A stretch of DNA of 64,000 nt from Nematopogon swammerdamellus (GCA_946902875.1 OX336350.1:18094048-18158047), one strand, 5' to 3'. Counted from the stretch's first letter, positions 53,701 to 63,741 are shown. Notes: a model not told the origin generated them from the sequence alone. A program made the numbers and translations.

Positions 53701-53764
53701 ATTATTATTATTCATTTATTTACACATTTACATATTTACATTAATTTTACATATACAGAGTACA

Positions 53765-54150
53765 AAAATACAAACATATACCTAAAATTTCAATACTCAT
53801 AATAAATTTGTAAGGGAAGGCCATGGAGTACCTAAGTTACTTTGTTTTATGAGATACTGCATCTGTAGACTATGTGTATGATAGTAAAACTAAATAGATG
53901 ATTTTTAGAAATATTTTCTCACCGATCATCCGAATTCAATGAAAGTTAGTACAATCACATTTAACTATATGTGACACAGGATAGGCTACCTAAATAAAAT
54001 TAAGTTCCGGTTACGCTAAGATGTGGCTCTCATACAAACCGAATTGTTCCGAAAGCAGTTTTACTGGCCTTAACACCTCAATAAACAATAAACAACAGTA
54101 CACGCACATATACACAAACAGAATTTGAACGTAGACTAGCTGACAAGGGC
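53765..54150. other. Gbeta5: Gbeta5 intron 3, remaining part
   Basis: AT-rich; contains TTACTTTGTTTTATGAGATA, which recurs at 54588-54610, indicating a diverged duplicate on both sides of exon 3. No gene is seen. Confidence 0.45.
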
Positions 54151-54159
54151 TTGACTTGA

Positions 54160-54360
54160 CGCTCATGTGTTCCAGGACCCCAGCCAGCCTATGCGAAAGC
54201 CACAAGTCGACCGGGACGTCTGCCGACCACTGCAAAGGAAGATGGAGAACGGAGTATGTCCCTTCGTTGGTTGTCAAGCACACTGCACTCCAAGAAAACA
54301 TGCTCATGCTCCGTCGCCAAGCACCCACTGCACAGTGGACTATCCATACTACCCATGGTG
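54160..54360 (-). pseudogene. LINE C-terminal Cys/His fragment
   Basis: The - strand reads DSPLCSGCLATEHEHVFLEC followed by SALDNQRRDIL, the C-x2-C-H-C tail found after the reverse transcriptase in several LINE groups; the rest is decayed. It lies between Gbeta5 exons 3 and 4. Confidence 0.65.
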
Positions 54361-54394
54361 TGCGAGGGAATTGTATAAATGTTTTGAGACTAAC

Positions 54395-54513
54395 CCGCAC
54401 GCGACGAGGTTGCCCGATGGTGCATAAGCGCACGCCATCACCCAGGTGGTGGGCATGGGGATAGTGAGCTCCTTGTTGGATGTGAACGCGTCCCATATTA
54501 TCACCTTGCCGTC
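54395..54513 (-). CDS. Gbeta5: Gbeta5 exon 3: WD40 blade
   Basis: Acceptor TATTGCAG|GA and donor TGCGG|GTTAGT. Reads [39 protein letters not shown] (residues 87-125). DGK.IIWD..T.NK and [12 protein letters not shown] are nearly invariant in G beta subunits. Phase 0 in, phase 2 out. Confidence 0.94.
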
Positions 54514-54799
54514 CTGCAATAATACAATATGTTATCAATCAATCATCAATACTAATAACGAATCTGTAAGGGATGGTCACGGAGTAAGCTACTTTGTTTT
54601 ATGAGATATTGCATTGGTGGACTCTATCTATGTATGATACTAAAACTAAATTGAAGAGTTTTAGAAATTTTTTGCTAACTATATAACTCTTCAACCGGTT
54701 ATGCTATTATTTCATACTCTTTTGGGTAATAGACTTTTTAGTTTCTTGTATGGGGAGCCCCGCAAATTTATTACTTTTTCTTATTTTTATTATTTGTTG

Positions 54800-54955
54800 T
54801 TACATCGGCCATAATAAAACATATTCTGTGAAAATTTCAACGGGCTACCTATTACGGTTCAAGAGATACAGCCCACGGACAGACAGATAGACAGACAGAT
54901 GGCGTAGAATTAGTAATAGGCTCCCGTACGACGGATACGGAACACTAAAAAGAAG
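54800..54955 (-). repeat. dispersed repeat starting AGTGTTCCGTA (copy 3)
   Basis: On the - strand: TGTTCCGTATCCGTCGTACG, CTGTCTGTCTATCTGTCTGT, TGTATCTCTTGAACCGTAAT, then GAAATTTTCACAGAATATG. Same layout as 11710-11791 and 31174-31300. It ends about 14 bases from the donor of Gbeta5 exon 2, so it occupies the start of intron 2. Confidence 0.75.
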
Positions 54956-54968
54956 TGCGACTGATGAC

Positions 54969-55105
54969 CTGTGACGAGGAGACGATGTGTCGCTTGTCTG
55001 GAGACCAGTCGGAGCAAAGCACCTTCGCCTGGTGACCCTTGAGCATGCGCCGCGGCTTGATGTTCATGAAGTGGATCGTCTCCAGGCGGTCCGCAACCGT
55101 CGCCA
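54969..55105 (-). CDS. Gbeta5: Gbeta5 exon 2: end of coiled coil, first WD40 blade
   Basis: Acceptor TTGTTGGCAG|TG and donor TCACAG|GTCATC. Reads (L)[45 protein letters not shown] (residues 42-86). LKGH..KVL..DW..DKR.IVSSSQ is the standard first blade of G beta proteins. Phase 1 in, phase 0 out. Confidence 0.94.
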
Positions 55106-55249
55106 CTGCCAACAACATTCAGCGTCGTTCAACGACCAATTCTAAAGGATCTATCACAGCAGTTCCCAAATAGTGGTACGATTACCCCCAGGGGTACTCA
55201 AGCTCAAGATAAGCGGTACGCGCGGGCGCACTTTTTTTTTTAATCTTAA

Positions 55250-55560
55250 TTTAAGTTTAGGGCTTCAGCCGTGTTCGGAAATGTCCGCCCCATGGTGACT
55301 TTCAAGTTGATAGAGTTCAGAAATTAATTAAACATTCCTCACAGTGACAGAACTTTTAAAGAATTTTATAACTTCTTGACAGTGCGCGGAGAGTGGATCA
55401 CCCAGTGCACAATGTATAGCACATACCAAGTTCATCCCATCCGTCTGTAAACTGATGACTAAATCTTTTCTCAGGTCGACGTTCCGCCCACACTCCATGA
55501 GAACATGGAATTGGTCCTCCTCTTTCATGCAAAAGCTTTTTCTTGACTTCGGGAAGCGCC
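55250..55560 (-). pseudogene. LINE C-terminal fragment (copy 2)
   Basis: The - strand reads CMKEEDQFHVLMECGRNVDL, RKDLVISLQTDGMNLVCAIH, CQEVIKFFKSSVTVRNV then stop. Paralogue of 42250-42560, better preserved. It lies in Gbeta5 intron 1. Confidence 0.75.
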
Positions 55561-55741
55561 GGTCGGCCCCAAAAAAATGATTGAAAAATATTGCTAATTG
55601 GGATTTCTATTAATTTTTCTTATTATAATGTGCGAGAATGCTGGGCTGTAATAGGTATTTTGTAATTTTTTTTATGTCATTTACCGCAGGATGGTAAATT
55701 GGTTTCAAGTCTAACATTATTTAGAATGTGTTATTTGTTAC

Positions 55742-55938
55742 ATACATACATATCACTCACGCTGAATCCCGACACTCGGGGTAAGTAGAGTAATCGGCGT
55801 TGTGCTGCTAGAACTCTGGTAAACTACAGCACAACACCGACCACCATGTTTCGCAAAGTATTCGAACAAGATTCAATTGATCAAGCAGCAAGTAAGGCAC
55901 GAAGACCCACCTGCTGCATGACTCGGTGGAAGTACCGT
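55742..55938 (-). mobile_element. LINE fragment matching 37014-37211
   Basis: Nearly identical to part of the 37-kb fragment (GCTGAATCCCGACACTCGGG, GAGTAATCGGCGTTGTGCTG, CAGCACAACACCGACCACCA, TAAGGCACGAAGACCCACCT) in the same orientation. Confidence 0.75.
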
Positions 55939-55939
55939 G

Positions 55940-56440
55940 CCAAGGTGAGAGGTGGTGACCCTGTCGCCCTTTAGCACGGCATCTTGTCCTTATCCCTTAT
56001 TTTTAATATTGCTATTATAATTAAATTCATGATACACACGTCAATATATGATTTGCATAGGGTAATTCGGCAACTTTAGGTTAGAAAAATTCGGAAAAAA
56101 ATATTGGATATGTGTTTTGTTTTTCCTGGAGTTAAAAAAAATCCATCTGTGCTTCTAGATAAGTAAATTCTCACTTGATGTATACCAATTCGTGGGGAAC
56201 TTCATTAGGTGTCGAGAGCCCATAGAGTTATTGATCTGACTTCATTACTTTAGTAAATATTTGAGTTAACGTGCATGCGGGTGTGCCTAATTTTGCTAAT
56301 TTTCGACCGGCGAAAACGGCACAGAAGCCAAGGGGTGTAAGCATGTTAAATATTGGGAAAGTCAAGAGGTTAACTTATTGCATTTATTATAAAAAAAAAA
56401 CAATACTATTTGAAAAAATGTTATTCTATATTTCGTATTT
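55940..56440. other. Gbeta5: Gbeta5 intron 1, remaining part
   Basis: AT-rich. The segment near 56060-56190 (TCGGAAAAAAATATT, TTAAAAAAAATCCATCTGTG, CTTCTAGATAAGTAAATTCT) is similar in reverse to 9820-9900, suggesting another old dispersed repeat. Confidence 0.4.
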
Positions 56441-56445
56441 GCTAA

Positions 56446-56532
56446 CACCGCACTGAAAGAAACGTCGGTCGAAACGGCAATGTAAATAGTTCGTGTTTTC
56501 CATCCAGTCACATTCCATAAATAAAAAAAAAA
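56446..56532 (+). mobile_element. SINE family A, internal fragment
   Basis: CACCGCACTGAAAGAAACGT, CGGTCGAAACGGCAATGTAA, ATAGTTCGTGTTTTCC followed by an A-rich end. Only the middle of the body is left. Confidence 0.75.
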
Positions 56533-56621
56533 TACTGTATGGATGTTATGTACTGCAATGTGTACATTTACACTCATCAACGAATCGTCGGGAATGCAGA
56601 AAAGATGACAAGAGTACTAAC

Positions 56622-56742
56622 AGGTGACATCGTTCAATTTCTGGCGCTCGTCCTCAAGTTTCTGCTTGAGGAGCTCGGCCTCCTTGAGGAGCGCCTCCAG
56701 CGTGTCCTCGGCGCTCGCCGGCGCCGCTGTATCCGCTGCCAT
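56622..56742 (-). CDS. Gbeta5: Gbeta5 exon 1: start and N-terminal coiled coil
   Basis: ATG at 56742; reads MAADTAAPASAEDTLEALLK, EAELLKQKLEDERQKLNDVT (residues 1-40). The heptad-like EALLKEAELLKQKLEDERQKL is the coiled coil that in G beta proteins binds the gamma or GGL partner; the E-E-R-K-L-D-V pattern is typical of Gbeta5. The donor is ACCT|GTTAGT, phase 1. The next exon restores DVTLATVADR. The 5' flank is CpG-rich up to about 57000, consistent with a promoter. Confidence 0.9.
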
Positions 56743-57079
56743 CCTCCGTGACCCCTCGCGCACAGCACTCTATCGAGCCTGGCCCGCGCCGACCGCGCGA
56801 GTCGCGCCCGCTTCCATGCTGCAACCTACAACTACGTCGCAGACATGGTTTCGCAGCGGTCACTTCACTCGGCGCTCCGAACGCTGGCGCGAGGGCGCGA
56901 CAGGTATACGGTACGGGGACCCAGACGAGCGAGGAGGATCGATCGCGAAATTCGCGGAGACAGCGTCCGTCCGTCCATCAAACGTCAAATGACGAGTGAC
57001 AAAGAAAATAAATAAGTGACGTCGAGTGGGTGGTAGTTGCAATCTGTGGAAATAGCCAAAAATAATAGTATTTTGTACC

Positions 57080-57155
57080 ATATCTTTTCTAATATTTTAT
57101 TACAATATAATACAAATATACGTATTATATTGAAATAAAATATTAGAAAAGATAT
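57080..57155. repeat. 34-bp arm palindrome upstream of Gbeta5
   Basis: Arms ATATCTTTTCTAATATTTTA, TTACAATATAATAC and its reverse complement differ at one base, around an 8-base spacer. It lies about 340 bases upstream of the Gbeta5 start codon. Very AT-rich, likely an old small foldback element. Confidence 0.9.
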
Positions 57156-57586
57156 GATTTAAAGATACTAGGGTATTTTTTCCGTACCCTCATACCACAT
57201 TACCACTTATAAATAAGTTTGGCAATAGATATGGCAGAACCCTGCAATATGCGCCATTTCTGCCACTTGAAGGAATAATGGTTACGATTTTATTTTTATA
57301 ACCACACAAAATACTTTATTATCCTAAGTAAACCAGTGCAGTAATAACAATAAGGTACCTAGTACCTACCTTAGTAAATTACGGTTCCATATATGTTGAG
57401 CAGACACGTGACATTGACAGATTCAGCTCGTTCCCGAATTTGTGTCCGAAAGTGCGAAAGAGAAGGCAATGCTCGATCGCACCTAAAATTGGTAAGAAAG
57501 AACATAGAAGAACTATAATGGTATGAAATTATTCGCAAATTCCCGAGACAAAGATTACATATCCAAATTGTCAAAGTCAAAAGTTT

Positions 57587-57767
57587 TGTTGGAGAGATTG
57601 CAATAACCTCTATTCATAGACAATCTCAAATCAACTCATAAAAGAAAAGTATTAATGTTATGTTTGACATGTAATATTCTGTTATGTTGTCATTGATGAA
57701 AATGGAGTAAAACGAAATATTTTTCTGAGAAGACTTGCTTTATTTCAAGGATACATAAGCTATAACA
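57587..57767 (+). repeat. 5' LTR of intact Copia
   Basis: TGTTGGAGAGATTG ... AAGCTATAACA, 181 bp, starting TG and ending CA. Identical to 61913-62093 as far as I can compare by eye. Confidence 0.95.
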
Positions 57768-57783
57768 GGTTATGGGCGCAGCG
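57768..57783 (+). other. primer binding site (tRNA-iMet internal)
   Basis: GGTTATGGGCGCAGCG abuts the LTR and, apart from one mismatch, matches the complement of the anticodon-stem region of initiator tRNA-Met, as in copia. Confidence 0.8.
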
Positions 57784-57819
57784 TGTTTCGTGTAAAGCAG
57801 AGAGAAAGTTTTCTCAGTG

Positions 57820-60800
57820 ATGGCAAGTGGCGGAGGTGGTGAGGAACCACCGCCGGGCTGCGAGGAGTCGCACTTTGGAGGTATGCCGTCTATAGAGAAA
57901 TTAGATGGAAACACCAACTATAATACGTGGAAGTTTTTGATGGAGTTGCACTTAATCCACGATGATTTGTGGCAGTATACTCATTCCATGCCGGCAGAGG
58001 GTGATGCAAAAGGCATCAAAGGAGACCAAAAGGCACGTGCAAAAATTTGCCTGATGGTTAGGCCGCATTGTTTAGTTCACGTACGCCAGGCGAGAAATGC
58101 TAAGGAAGCTTGGGATGCTCTCAAGTTTGCATTTGAGGACAGAGGCCTCAATAATCGATGTCGAATGCTGTCGAAGCTAGTCAGTCTCAAGTTGGAGCAA
58201 TTTACAACAGTGAGAGACTATGTAACTGCTCAGATAACGGTAGCACAACAACTGCGCGACATAGGCAAGGAGATAGATGATGAGCTACTTGCAGCACTAA
58301 TGCTACAAGGTCTTACCGAAGATTTTCAACCTATGAGAATGGCTATTGAGAACACAAACATTACGTTGACGACCGACTACATCAAGACTAAACTTCTACA
58401 AATGGATGAAGTTTACTTCGGCACTACTACAGCGACGAGTTCTGCACTTATTTCAAAGAGGACCACAAACATCAAGCGAGAGATTCAGAGGGATAATCAG
58501 AGACAAATCAAGTGTTTCATTTGTAATGGACCGCACAAGGCAAGAGACTGTCCGGACAACCCAAGAGGAAAGAATATTTCTCCTGCGAGTGTGCATACGA
58601 CGTTTGCTGCTACTGAAAAAGATCATCCCCAGGAAGAGTGGATCCTAGATTCTGGAGCATCGTCTCATATGTCTAATCGGGTAGATTGGTTAAGAGGATA
58701 CAAAGAGCACGAAAAGAGGGAGGTCTCGGCTGCGAATGGTGGTAAGATGTATGGACAAGGAACTGGAACTGTGGTGATAGATGAATTGGATGTTGATGTG
58801 AGAAATGTTATGTATGTACCTGGGTTATCAACTAATCTACTGAGTATAAGTACTCTAACTAAGAGAGGTTTAGTGGCTGTGTTCTCAGAGAGAGAATGCA
58901 AGATATACAAAGAGAGTGAAGTTAGTATAATAGGCAAGGTGTCAGTTAAAGGTACTGTAGAAAAAGGTATTTATAAACTGAAATACTCTTCACAGGGAGT
59001 TGCACTAACTTCAACAGCAAGTGATGAACTGTTTTTGTGGCATCGGAGGATGGCACACCTAGGAGTACGTAACCTGAAACTACTTAGAGACCACATGGCA
59101 ACAGGGGTGAGTTTCATAAATGTTACTACCACATCGCTAGAGTGCGAACCATGTCTGAAGGGCAAACAGACAAGACAACCATTCAAGAAGGGTAGTGCTA
59201 CGAGGGCTACTGAGGTACTAGGGTTAGTACATACAGATGTGTGCGGACCAATGAGCGAGGACTCCATCGGTGAGAGTAAGTACTTCATGACATTCATTGA
59301 CGATAAGACACGGAAGACCTTCGTCTATTTTCTCAAGCGCAAGAGTGATGTGTTTGGAAAGATAAAGGAGTTCAAGAGCTTTGCTGAAACTCAAACAGGT
59401 CAGAAGCTAAAGATTATAAGGTCGGACAACGGCAGTGAGTATGTCAATAAACAAGTGGGAGAATTTGCGAAAACATATGGAATTCAACATCAGCTGACTG
59501 TAGAATACACACCTGAGCAGAATGGAGTTGCTGAGCGTGCAAATCGCACAATCGTAGAAAAAGGTAGGAGCATGCTCCAAGAATCAGGCCTAGATATTAA
59601 GTACTGGGCAGAGGCTGTCTGTACTGCAACCTATCTGAAAAATAGATCGCCTACCATCGCTGTCAAGAATATGACACCTGAAGAGGCTTGGACGGGGAAA
59701 CATCCAGACCTGAGTGCGATTAGAGTTTTCGGGTGCAAAGCTTTTATGCACATTCCAGATCAGAAACGTACCAAGTGGGATCCAAAAAGTAGAGAGCTAA
59801 TTCACCTTGGATGCGACGAGAACTCTAAGGCATACAGGCTGTTTGATCCGAGCACTGGAAAATTACACAAGGCGAGAGATGTTGTATTTTTTGAAAATCA
59901 AAAATACAACAGTAAGGTAGAAACACCTGAAAGAGAACCGATTTATGTCCCCATTACGTTTGAGAAAGAGTCTCAAACAGAAGTCGCGAATTCACCTAGA
60001 ATCCCTAAAGAGACACCAGAGGCAGAGGTAATTCTAGAAGAGATACTTGACATAAAAGATCAAGACAGATTTAATGATAGTAAATCAACTGAAGAAAGAG
60101 ACGACATAAATGAGAGTGACATTGATCAAGAAAACTCTAATGAAAAGAGTCCAGCTGAAGACATAGATGACATGGTTGAGAGTGAAAGTTCAGATATTCC
60201 AGCTTTTGTTCCAGAGAGAAGATACCCAGCTAGGGATAGAAAGCAGAAGTGTTTTCCAGACCACGTCACATACCAGTCGGTAATTGATGAAGACGAACCA
60301 TCAACCTTGACAGAGGCTTTATCTAGAAGAGATCAAGATAAATGGAGAATGGCAATTCAGGAGGAGTTAGATGCTCTAAAGAAGAATGAAACCTGGAGTT
60401 TGGTGAAACCTCCACGAGTGTGCAACGTTGTTGATTCAAAATGGTTATTTCGAGTCAAAAAGGAGGCGGGAAATAAGACAAGATACAAGGCTCGACTTGT
60501 TGCACGAGGTTTCAGTCAGAGAAGAGGAATCGACTATGATGAGACATTTGCACCTGTAGTGAGATACAGTTCACTGAGAGTACTGATGGCACTGGCTGTA
60601 GAGTTAGGTCTGAATGTCGATCACATGGATGTGACAACTGCATTCCTGAATGGCAACTTAAACGAAGTTGTCTATATGAAGCAACCGGAGGGGTTTGCTG
60701 AAAAGGGAAAAGAAGACTACATCTGTTTACTGAAGAAGTCACTGTATGGACTTAAGCAGGCTCCGAGAGCATGGAACCAGAAGCTTAATTTTGAGTTAGA

Positions 60801-61827
60801 GCGGATGAACTTCAAGAGGTCCGAGAATGAACCATGTGTTTATACAAGAGTTAACGAAGGAAAAGTTATCATCATTGCAGTGTATGTTGATGACTTACTG
60901 ATATTCTGGAATAATGCGCAAGAGATGCAGCATGTGAAGAAGGAACTTAAATCTAAGTTCAGCATGAAAGACTTGGGGAAAGCTGAACTTGTAATCGGTA
61001 TGAGGCTGAAACAAGAGAAGGGAGAGATCAAAATAGATCAAGAAGAGTATGTAAACAAGCTTCTCAAAAGGTTCGGCATGGAGGACTGTAAGCCAGTCAC
61101 TACTCCGTCAGTTCCAGGTCAGAGGTTAACCAAACTGGGTCAAAACCACAAGCCGGATGAGAAGATTCCATACCAAGGACTGATAGGATCTCTTATGTAC
61201 CTGGCAGTGTGCACGAGACCAGATATAGCACATGTCGTCAGCTACTTGAGCCAGTTCAACAACTGTTACAGCGAAGAGCACTGGGTGGCTGCAAAGAGAG
61301 TTCTTCGGTATTTGAAGGGCACAAGGAGCTATGGCCCAAAGTACAGAAGACATGATCGATGTATCAAAGGGTTTGCAGATGCAGATCACGGAGGTGATAT
61401 TTGCGACAGACGATCATATTCAGGCTTCGTGTTCAATCTTGCCGGAGCTGCGGTCTGCTGGGAGAGCAGAAAACAAAAAACTGTGGCATTGTCAACTGCG
61501 GAGGCGGAATATGTGAGTTTGTCACAAGCTGCGAAGGAAGCAGTATTTCTACGTAGATTCATCGCAGAGATGACGAAGAAGCCGGAGGGCTTCATCACTG
61601 TCTACACAGACAGCCAGTCTGCTATGGCGATAGCTACCAATCCAGTTCATCACCAACGTACTAAACATATGGACGTCAGATATCACTTTGTAAGAGAGAC
61701 AGCAGTGAACGGTGTTATTCAATTAAAATACAAAGCAACAACCGAGATGATCGCAGATGCTTTAACCAAGCCGCTTCTGAGAGGGAAGTTTGAATTCTGT
61801 GTGAAAGGAATGGGTTTGAGTGCATGA
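57820..61827 (+). CDS. Copia gag-pol polyprotein
   Basis: 1,335 codons from ATG at 57820. Gag region with a CCHC knuckle CFICNGPHKARDC (about residues 232-244, spacing C-x2-C-x3-H-x4-C, one residue shorter than usual). Protease DSGASSHM at about 277. GAG-pre-integrase zinc region WHRRMAHLG ... CEPCLKGK. Integrase catalytic Asp473, Asp536, Glu572 (HTDVCGP, SDNGSEY, AERANRT). Reverse transcriptase with ARLVARGFSQ, DVTTAFLNG, SLYGLKQAPR and YVDD (Asp1024-1025). RNase H with GFADADHGGD, STAEAEYVS and YTDSQSA, and the usual C terminus (ADALTKPL). No frameshift or stop is seen. It is translated as one polyprotein and cut by its own protease. I prefer ATG 57820 over any earlier codon because it follows the leader directly. 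Confidence 0.95.
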   Translation: MASGGGGEEPPPGCEESHFGGMPSIEKLDGNTNYNTWKFLMELHLIHDDLWQYTHSMPAEGDAKGIKGDQKARAKICLMVRPHCLVHVRQARNAKEAWDALKFAFEDRGLNNRCRMLSKLVSLKLEQFTTVRDYVTAQITVAQQLRDIGKEIDDELLAALMLQGLTEDFQPMRMAIENTNITLTTDYIKTKLLQMDEVYFGTTTATSSALISKRTTNIKREIQRDNQRQIKCFICNGPHKARDCPDNPRGKNISPASVHTTFAATEKDHPQEEWILDSGASSHMSNRVDWLRGYKEHEKREVSAANGGKMYGQGTGTVVIDELDVDVRNVMYVPGLSTNLLSISTLTKRGLVAVFSERECKIYKESEVSIIGKVSVKGTVEKGIYKLKYSSQGVALTSTASDELFLWHRRMAHLGVRNLKLLRDHMATGVSFINVTTTSLECEPCLKGKQTRQPFKKGSATRATEVLGLVHTDVCGPMSEDSIGESKYFMTFIDDKTRKTFVYFLKRKSDVFGKIKEFKSFAETQTGQKLKIIRSDNGSEYVNKQVGEFAKTYGIQHQLTVEYTPEQNGVAERANRTIVEKGRSMLQESGLDIKYWAEAVCTATYLKNRSPTIAVKNMTPEEAWTGKHPDLSAIRVFGCKAFMHIPDQKRTKWDPKSRELIHLGCDENSKAYRLFDPSTGKLHKARDVVFFENQKYNSKVETPEREPIYVPITFEKESQTEVANSPRIPKETPEAEVILEEILDIKDQDRFNDSKSTEERDDINESDIDQENSNEKSPAEDIDDMVESESSDIPAFVPERRYPARDRKQKCFPDHVTYQSVIDEDEPSTLTEALSRRDQDKWRMAIQEELDALKKNETWSLVKPPRVCNVVDSKWLFRVKKEAGNKTRYKARLVARGFSQRRGIDYDETFAPVVRYSSLRVLMALAVELGLNVDHMDVTTAFLNGNLNEVVYMKQPEGFAEKGKEDYICLLKKSLYGLKQAPRAWNQKLNFELERMNFKRSENEPCVYTRVNEGKVIIIAVYVDDLLIFWNNAQEMQHVKKELKSKFSMKDLGKAELVIGMRLKQEKGEIKIDQEEYVNKLLKRFGMEDCKPVTTPSVPGQRLTKLGQNHKPDEKIPYQGLIGSLMYLAVCTRPDIAHVVSYLSQFNNCYSEEHWVAAKRVLRYLKGTRSYGPKYRRHDRCIKGFADADHGGDICDRRSYSGFVFNLAGAAVCWESRKQKTVALSTAEAEYVSLSQAAKEAVFLRRFIAEMTKKPEGFITVYTDSQSAMAIATNPVHHQRTKHMDVRYHFVRETAVNGVIQLKYKATTEMIADALTKPLLRGKFEFCVKGMGLSA

Positions 61828-61912
61828 ACTTTGAAAGAATGTTTTGTCTAAGTGCTAGAGTGATGCATGGTGAGTGTATGATGAGAAGTATGATTGTGAG
61901 ATTAAGGAGGAG

Positions 61913-62093
61913 TGTTGGAGAGATTGCAATAACCTCTATTCATAGACAATCTCAAATCAACTCATAAAAGAAAAGTATTAATGTTATGTTTGACATGTAA
62001 TATTCTGTTATGTTGTCATTGATGAAAATGGAGTAAAACGAAATATTTTTCTGAGAAGACTTGCTTTATTTCAAGGATACATAAGCTATAACA
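61913..62093 (+). repeat. 3' LTR of intact Copia
   Basis: 181 bp identical to the 5' LTR by eye, preceded by purine-rich ATTAAGGAGGAG and followed by AGTTT. Confidence 0.95.
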
Positions 62094-62099
62094 AGTTTC

Positions 62100-62690
62100 C
62101 GTTGTTTCAAAAGTTTGGAACTGGCTGGTGTCGTTTGTTGTTCTTTCTATCCTCAATGCATTACGTACAGAAAATTATCTGTTTTATTTGCGCACAAAGC
62201 TCAGTAAATGGTTGCTGTGTTGTAATCTAGAGCCCAGGCTAAATACGTAAGTACGATAGCAGTTGATCACCAAACGTCGATCCTAATCCATCCTTACACA
62301 GAAGGTTGTCTTGACTAGGATGCGGCTGATTTTGAATCGACAAAACCTAGCCTCAAGTTAAGCTTGATCTCTTTATCCTTCATTGAGCAAAACTCTTACA
62401 ACTGCGACAGTCATCTTGTCATACTGATTTCTTTGCATCAAAACGTGTTGGCTTCTGTATCGCTTAATATAAGTCAAGAACTCAACCTATTTACTTTCGG
62501 TTTTACCTATATATTACATGTCTCCGCATGTTATTTAATTAAAACAAGTGCACTCTGAAGAAAAAAAAAATGATATGCACGCATCAGCTTCAAGCTGTTA
62601 GTGCTATAAATAATAATAATAATAAAAAAGAAGAAAGCTGTCAAACCGACAGGTTGTGAAATTTTTCTCTCTCTCTATGAAATAAAGTTA
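62100..62690. other. intergenic stretch without identified feature
   Basis: The empty-site continuation beyond the Copia insertion, with a short (AAT)n run at 62608-62625. No gene or repeat boundary is recognized. Confidence 0.4.
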
Positions 62691-63574
62691 AAAGGCTACG
62701 AAGGCGTCCTGCCGGGTCTCCGCTTGACGCGGACTCATCAGCAACGGCGGCGCGAGGTCCTGCAGCATGCGGACGTTACTAGGCCGGAGCCCGGCATCGC
62801 AACCACAACGTAGCCAACGAGTGAACAACACAGCCTCTCAGCAAGCAGCAACGCAGGAAGACGACGGCGGACAAGAGCGGCAACTAGTCGCAGTACTGGA
62901 AGAGGACGTCCCAGGCCAGCGCGCAGCCACCAAGTGCAGCCGGCGCGGCGCGCCGCCAGAGCACCTCGTCGTGCAGTACCGCGCCCTCTCCCCCTACACC
63001 GGCGACGGTGCCGCCGTGCCCGCCGCTTCTTAAACTGAGACCTGCATCTTCTTCCACTCCTGCACGCCCACCATCCACGTCCAGCTCGCCTTCAAAAGAG
63101 GACGGCGGACCGTCGACACTGCCCTCGCCACAACATCCACGACGGGGACGGTGTCCGGCACCGGCCGGCTTGGGGCCGTCGGGGTCCCGTACCCCACTTA
63201 CAGCCCCCGCTGCCGGTGCCATAGTGCAACACCCTCGCGGCGCGCGCACGATGAACAAGTTCACTTAAAGTGCTGCGTGTCGTCGCTCCGCAGTAAGTGG
63301 ATACGGAGCTCTCCGAGATGGGGGTGGTGGTGGCCTACGTGTCTAGTACCACCACCTATCGCTTGTAGCTTGCCTCGCGTCGTCTCGGAGAGCTCCGTAG
63401 CCACGGCCTGCACCCGCCGGCGTGCTTGGAGGCTTGCCTCCCGCCGCCGGCGTACATTACCGTTTTTATTTAGATTTTATATTAATTTTGTGTATTTTTA
63501 TTACTTTTTGTAAAATGTATGTAAAATTAATATAATATATTTTAAAAACGTGAAATAAAGAATAATAATAATAA
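62690..63574 (+). mobile_element. GC-rich LINE 3' region with (TAA)n tail
   Basis: The last 200 bases match the 53508-53700 element (GGCCTGCACCCGCCGGCGTG, CTTGGAGGC, then an AT-rich 3' UTR) and end AATAAAGAATAATAATAATA. The GC-rich part before it (62700-63290) has no protein motif that I recognize; it may be an ORF1 or 5' region of the element or a decayed frame. An inverted pair ACGGAGCTCTCCGAGA / TCTCGGAGAGCTCCGT lies at 63303 and 63390. Confidence 0.6.
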
Positions 63575-63689
63575 TGTATAGATGGAGCATCACGCCATTA
63601 TTCATATGAGCTGAACAGTGGGGCCGAAAGCAAAAAAAGTCTGAGAAAATATTATGATTTTCGATTGAGTTCCGATTTGCTATCACTTT

Positions 63690-63726
63690 GACTTTACCGC
63701 GAGCAAAGCCGCGGGCACAGCTAGTA
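63690..63726 (+). mobile_element. possible Helitron 3' end
   Basis: ACCGCGAGCAAAGCCGCGGG, CACAGCTAGT: a short GC hairpin followed by CTAG, the kind of end seen for Helitrons (hairpin then CTRR). A similar end is at 44320-44335. No RepHel gene is present, so the call is tentative. Confidence 0.35.
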
Positions 63727-63741
63727 ATATAATAAAATAAT

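Larger units (their letters stand above)
48701..56742 (-). other. Gbeta5: Gbeta5 gene span (start to stop)
   Basis: Nine coding exons on the - strand, all GT-AG and phase-consistent: 56742-56622, 55105-54969, 54513-54395, 53490-53364, 52443-52300, 51861-51721, 50850-50754, 49906-49740 and 48712-48701. They total 1,065 nt, that is 354 aa plus stop, close to the 353 aa known for the short animal GNB5. The product is an N-terminal coiled coil plus a seven-bladed WD40 propeller. In animals Gbeta5 pairs with R7-type RGS proteins rather than with conventional G gamma and tunes G-protein signalling in neurons. Introns carry SINE, LINE and tandem-repeat insertions. Confidence 0.93.
57587..62093 (+). 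mobile_element. Ty1/Copia LTR retrotransposon, apparently intact
   Basis: 4,507 bp with 181-bp LTRs that I read as identical, flanked by a 5-bp target duplication AGTTT (57582-57586 and 62094-62098). The primer site GGTTATGGGCGCAGCG directly follows the 5' LTR and fits the internal part of initiator tRNA-Met. A polypurine tract (AAGGAGGAG) precedes the 3' LTR. A single uninterrupted polyprotein lies between. All parts needed for autonomous transposition appear present. Confidence 0.96.

Noticed and set aside
62767..63268. GC-rich open frames on both strands as genes
   Set aside because: Overlapping frames on both strands reflect base composition, and no protein motif was recognized. The region leads into a LINE 3' end.
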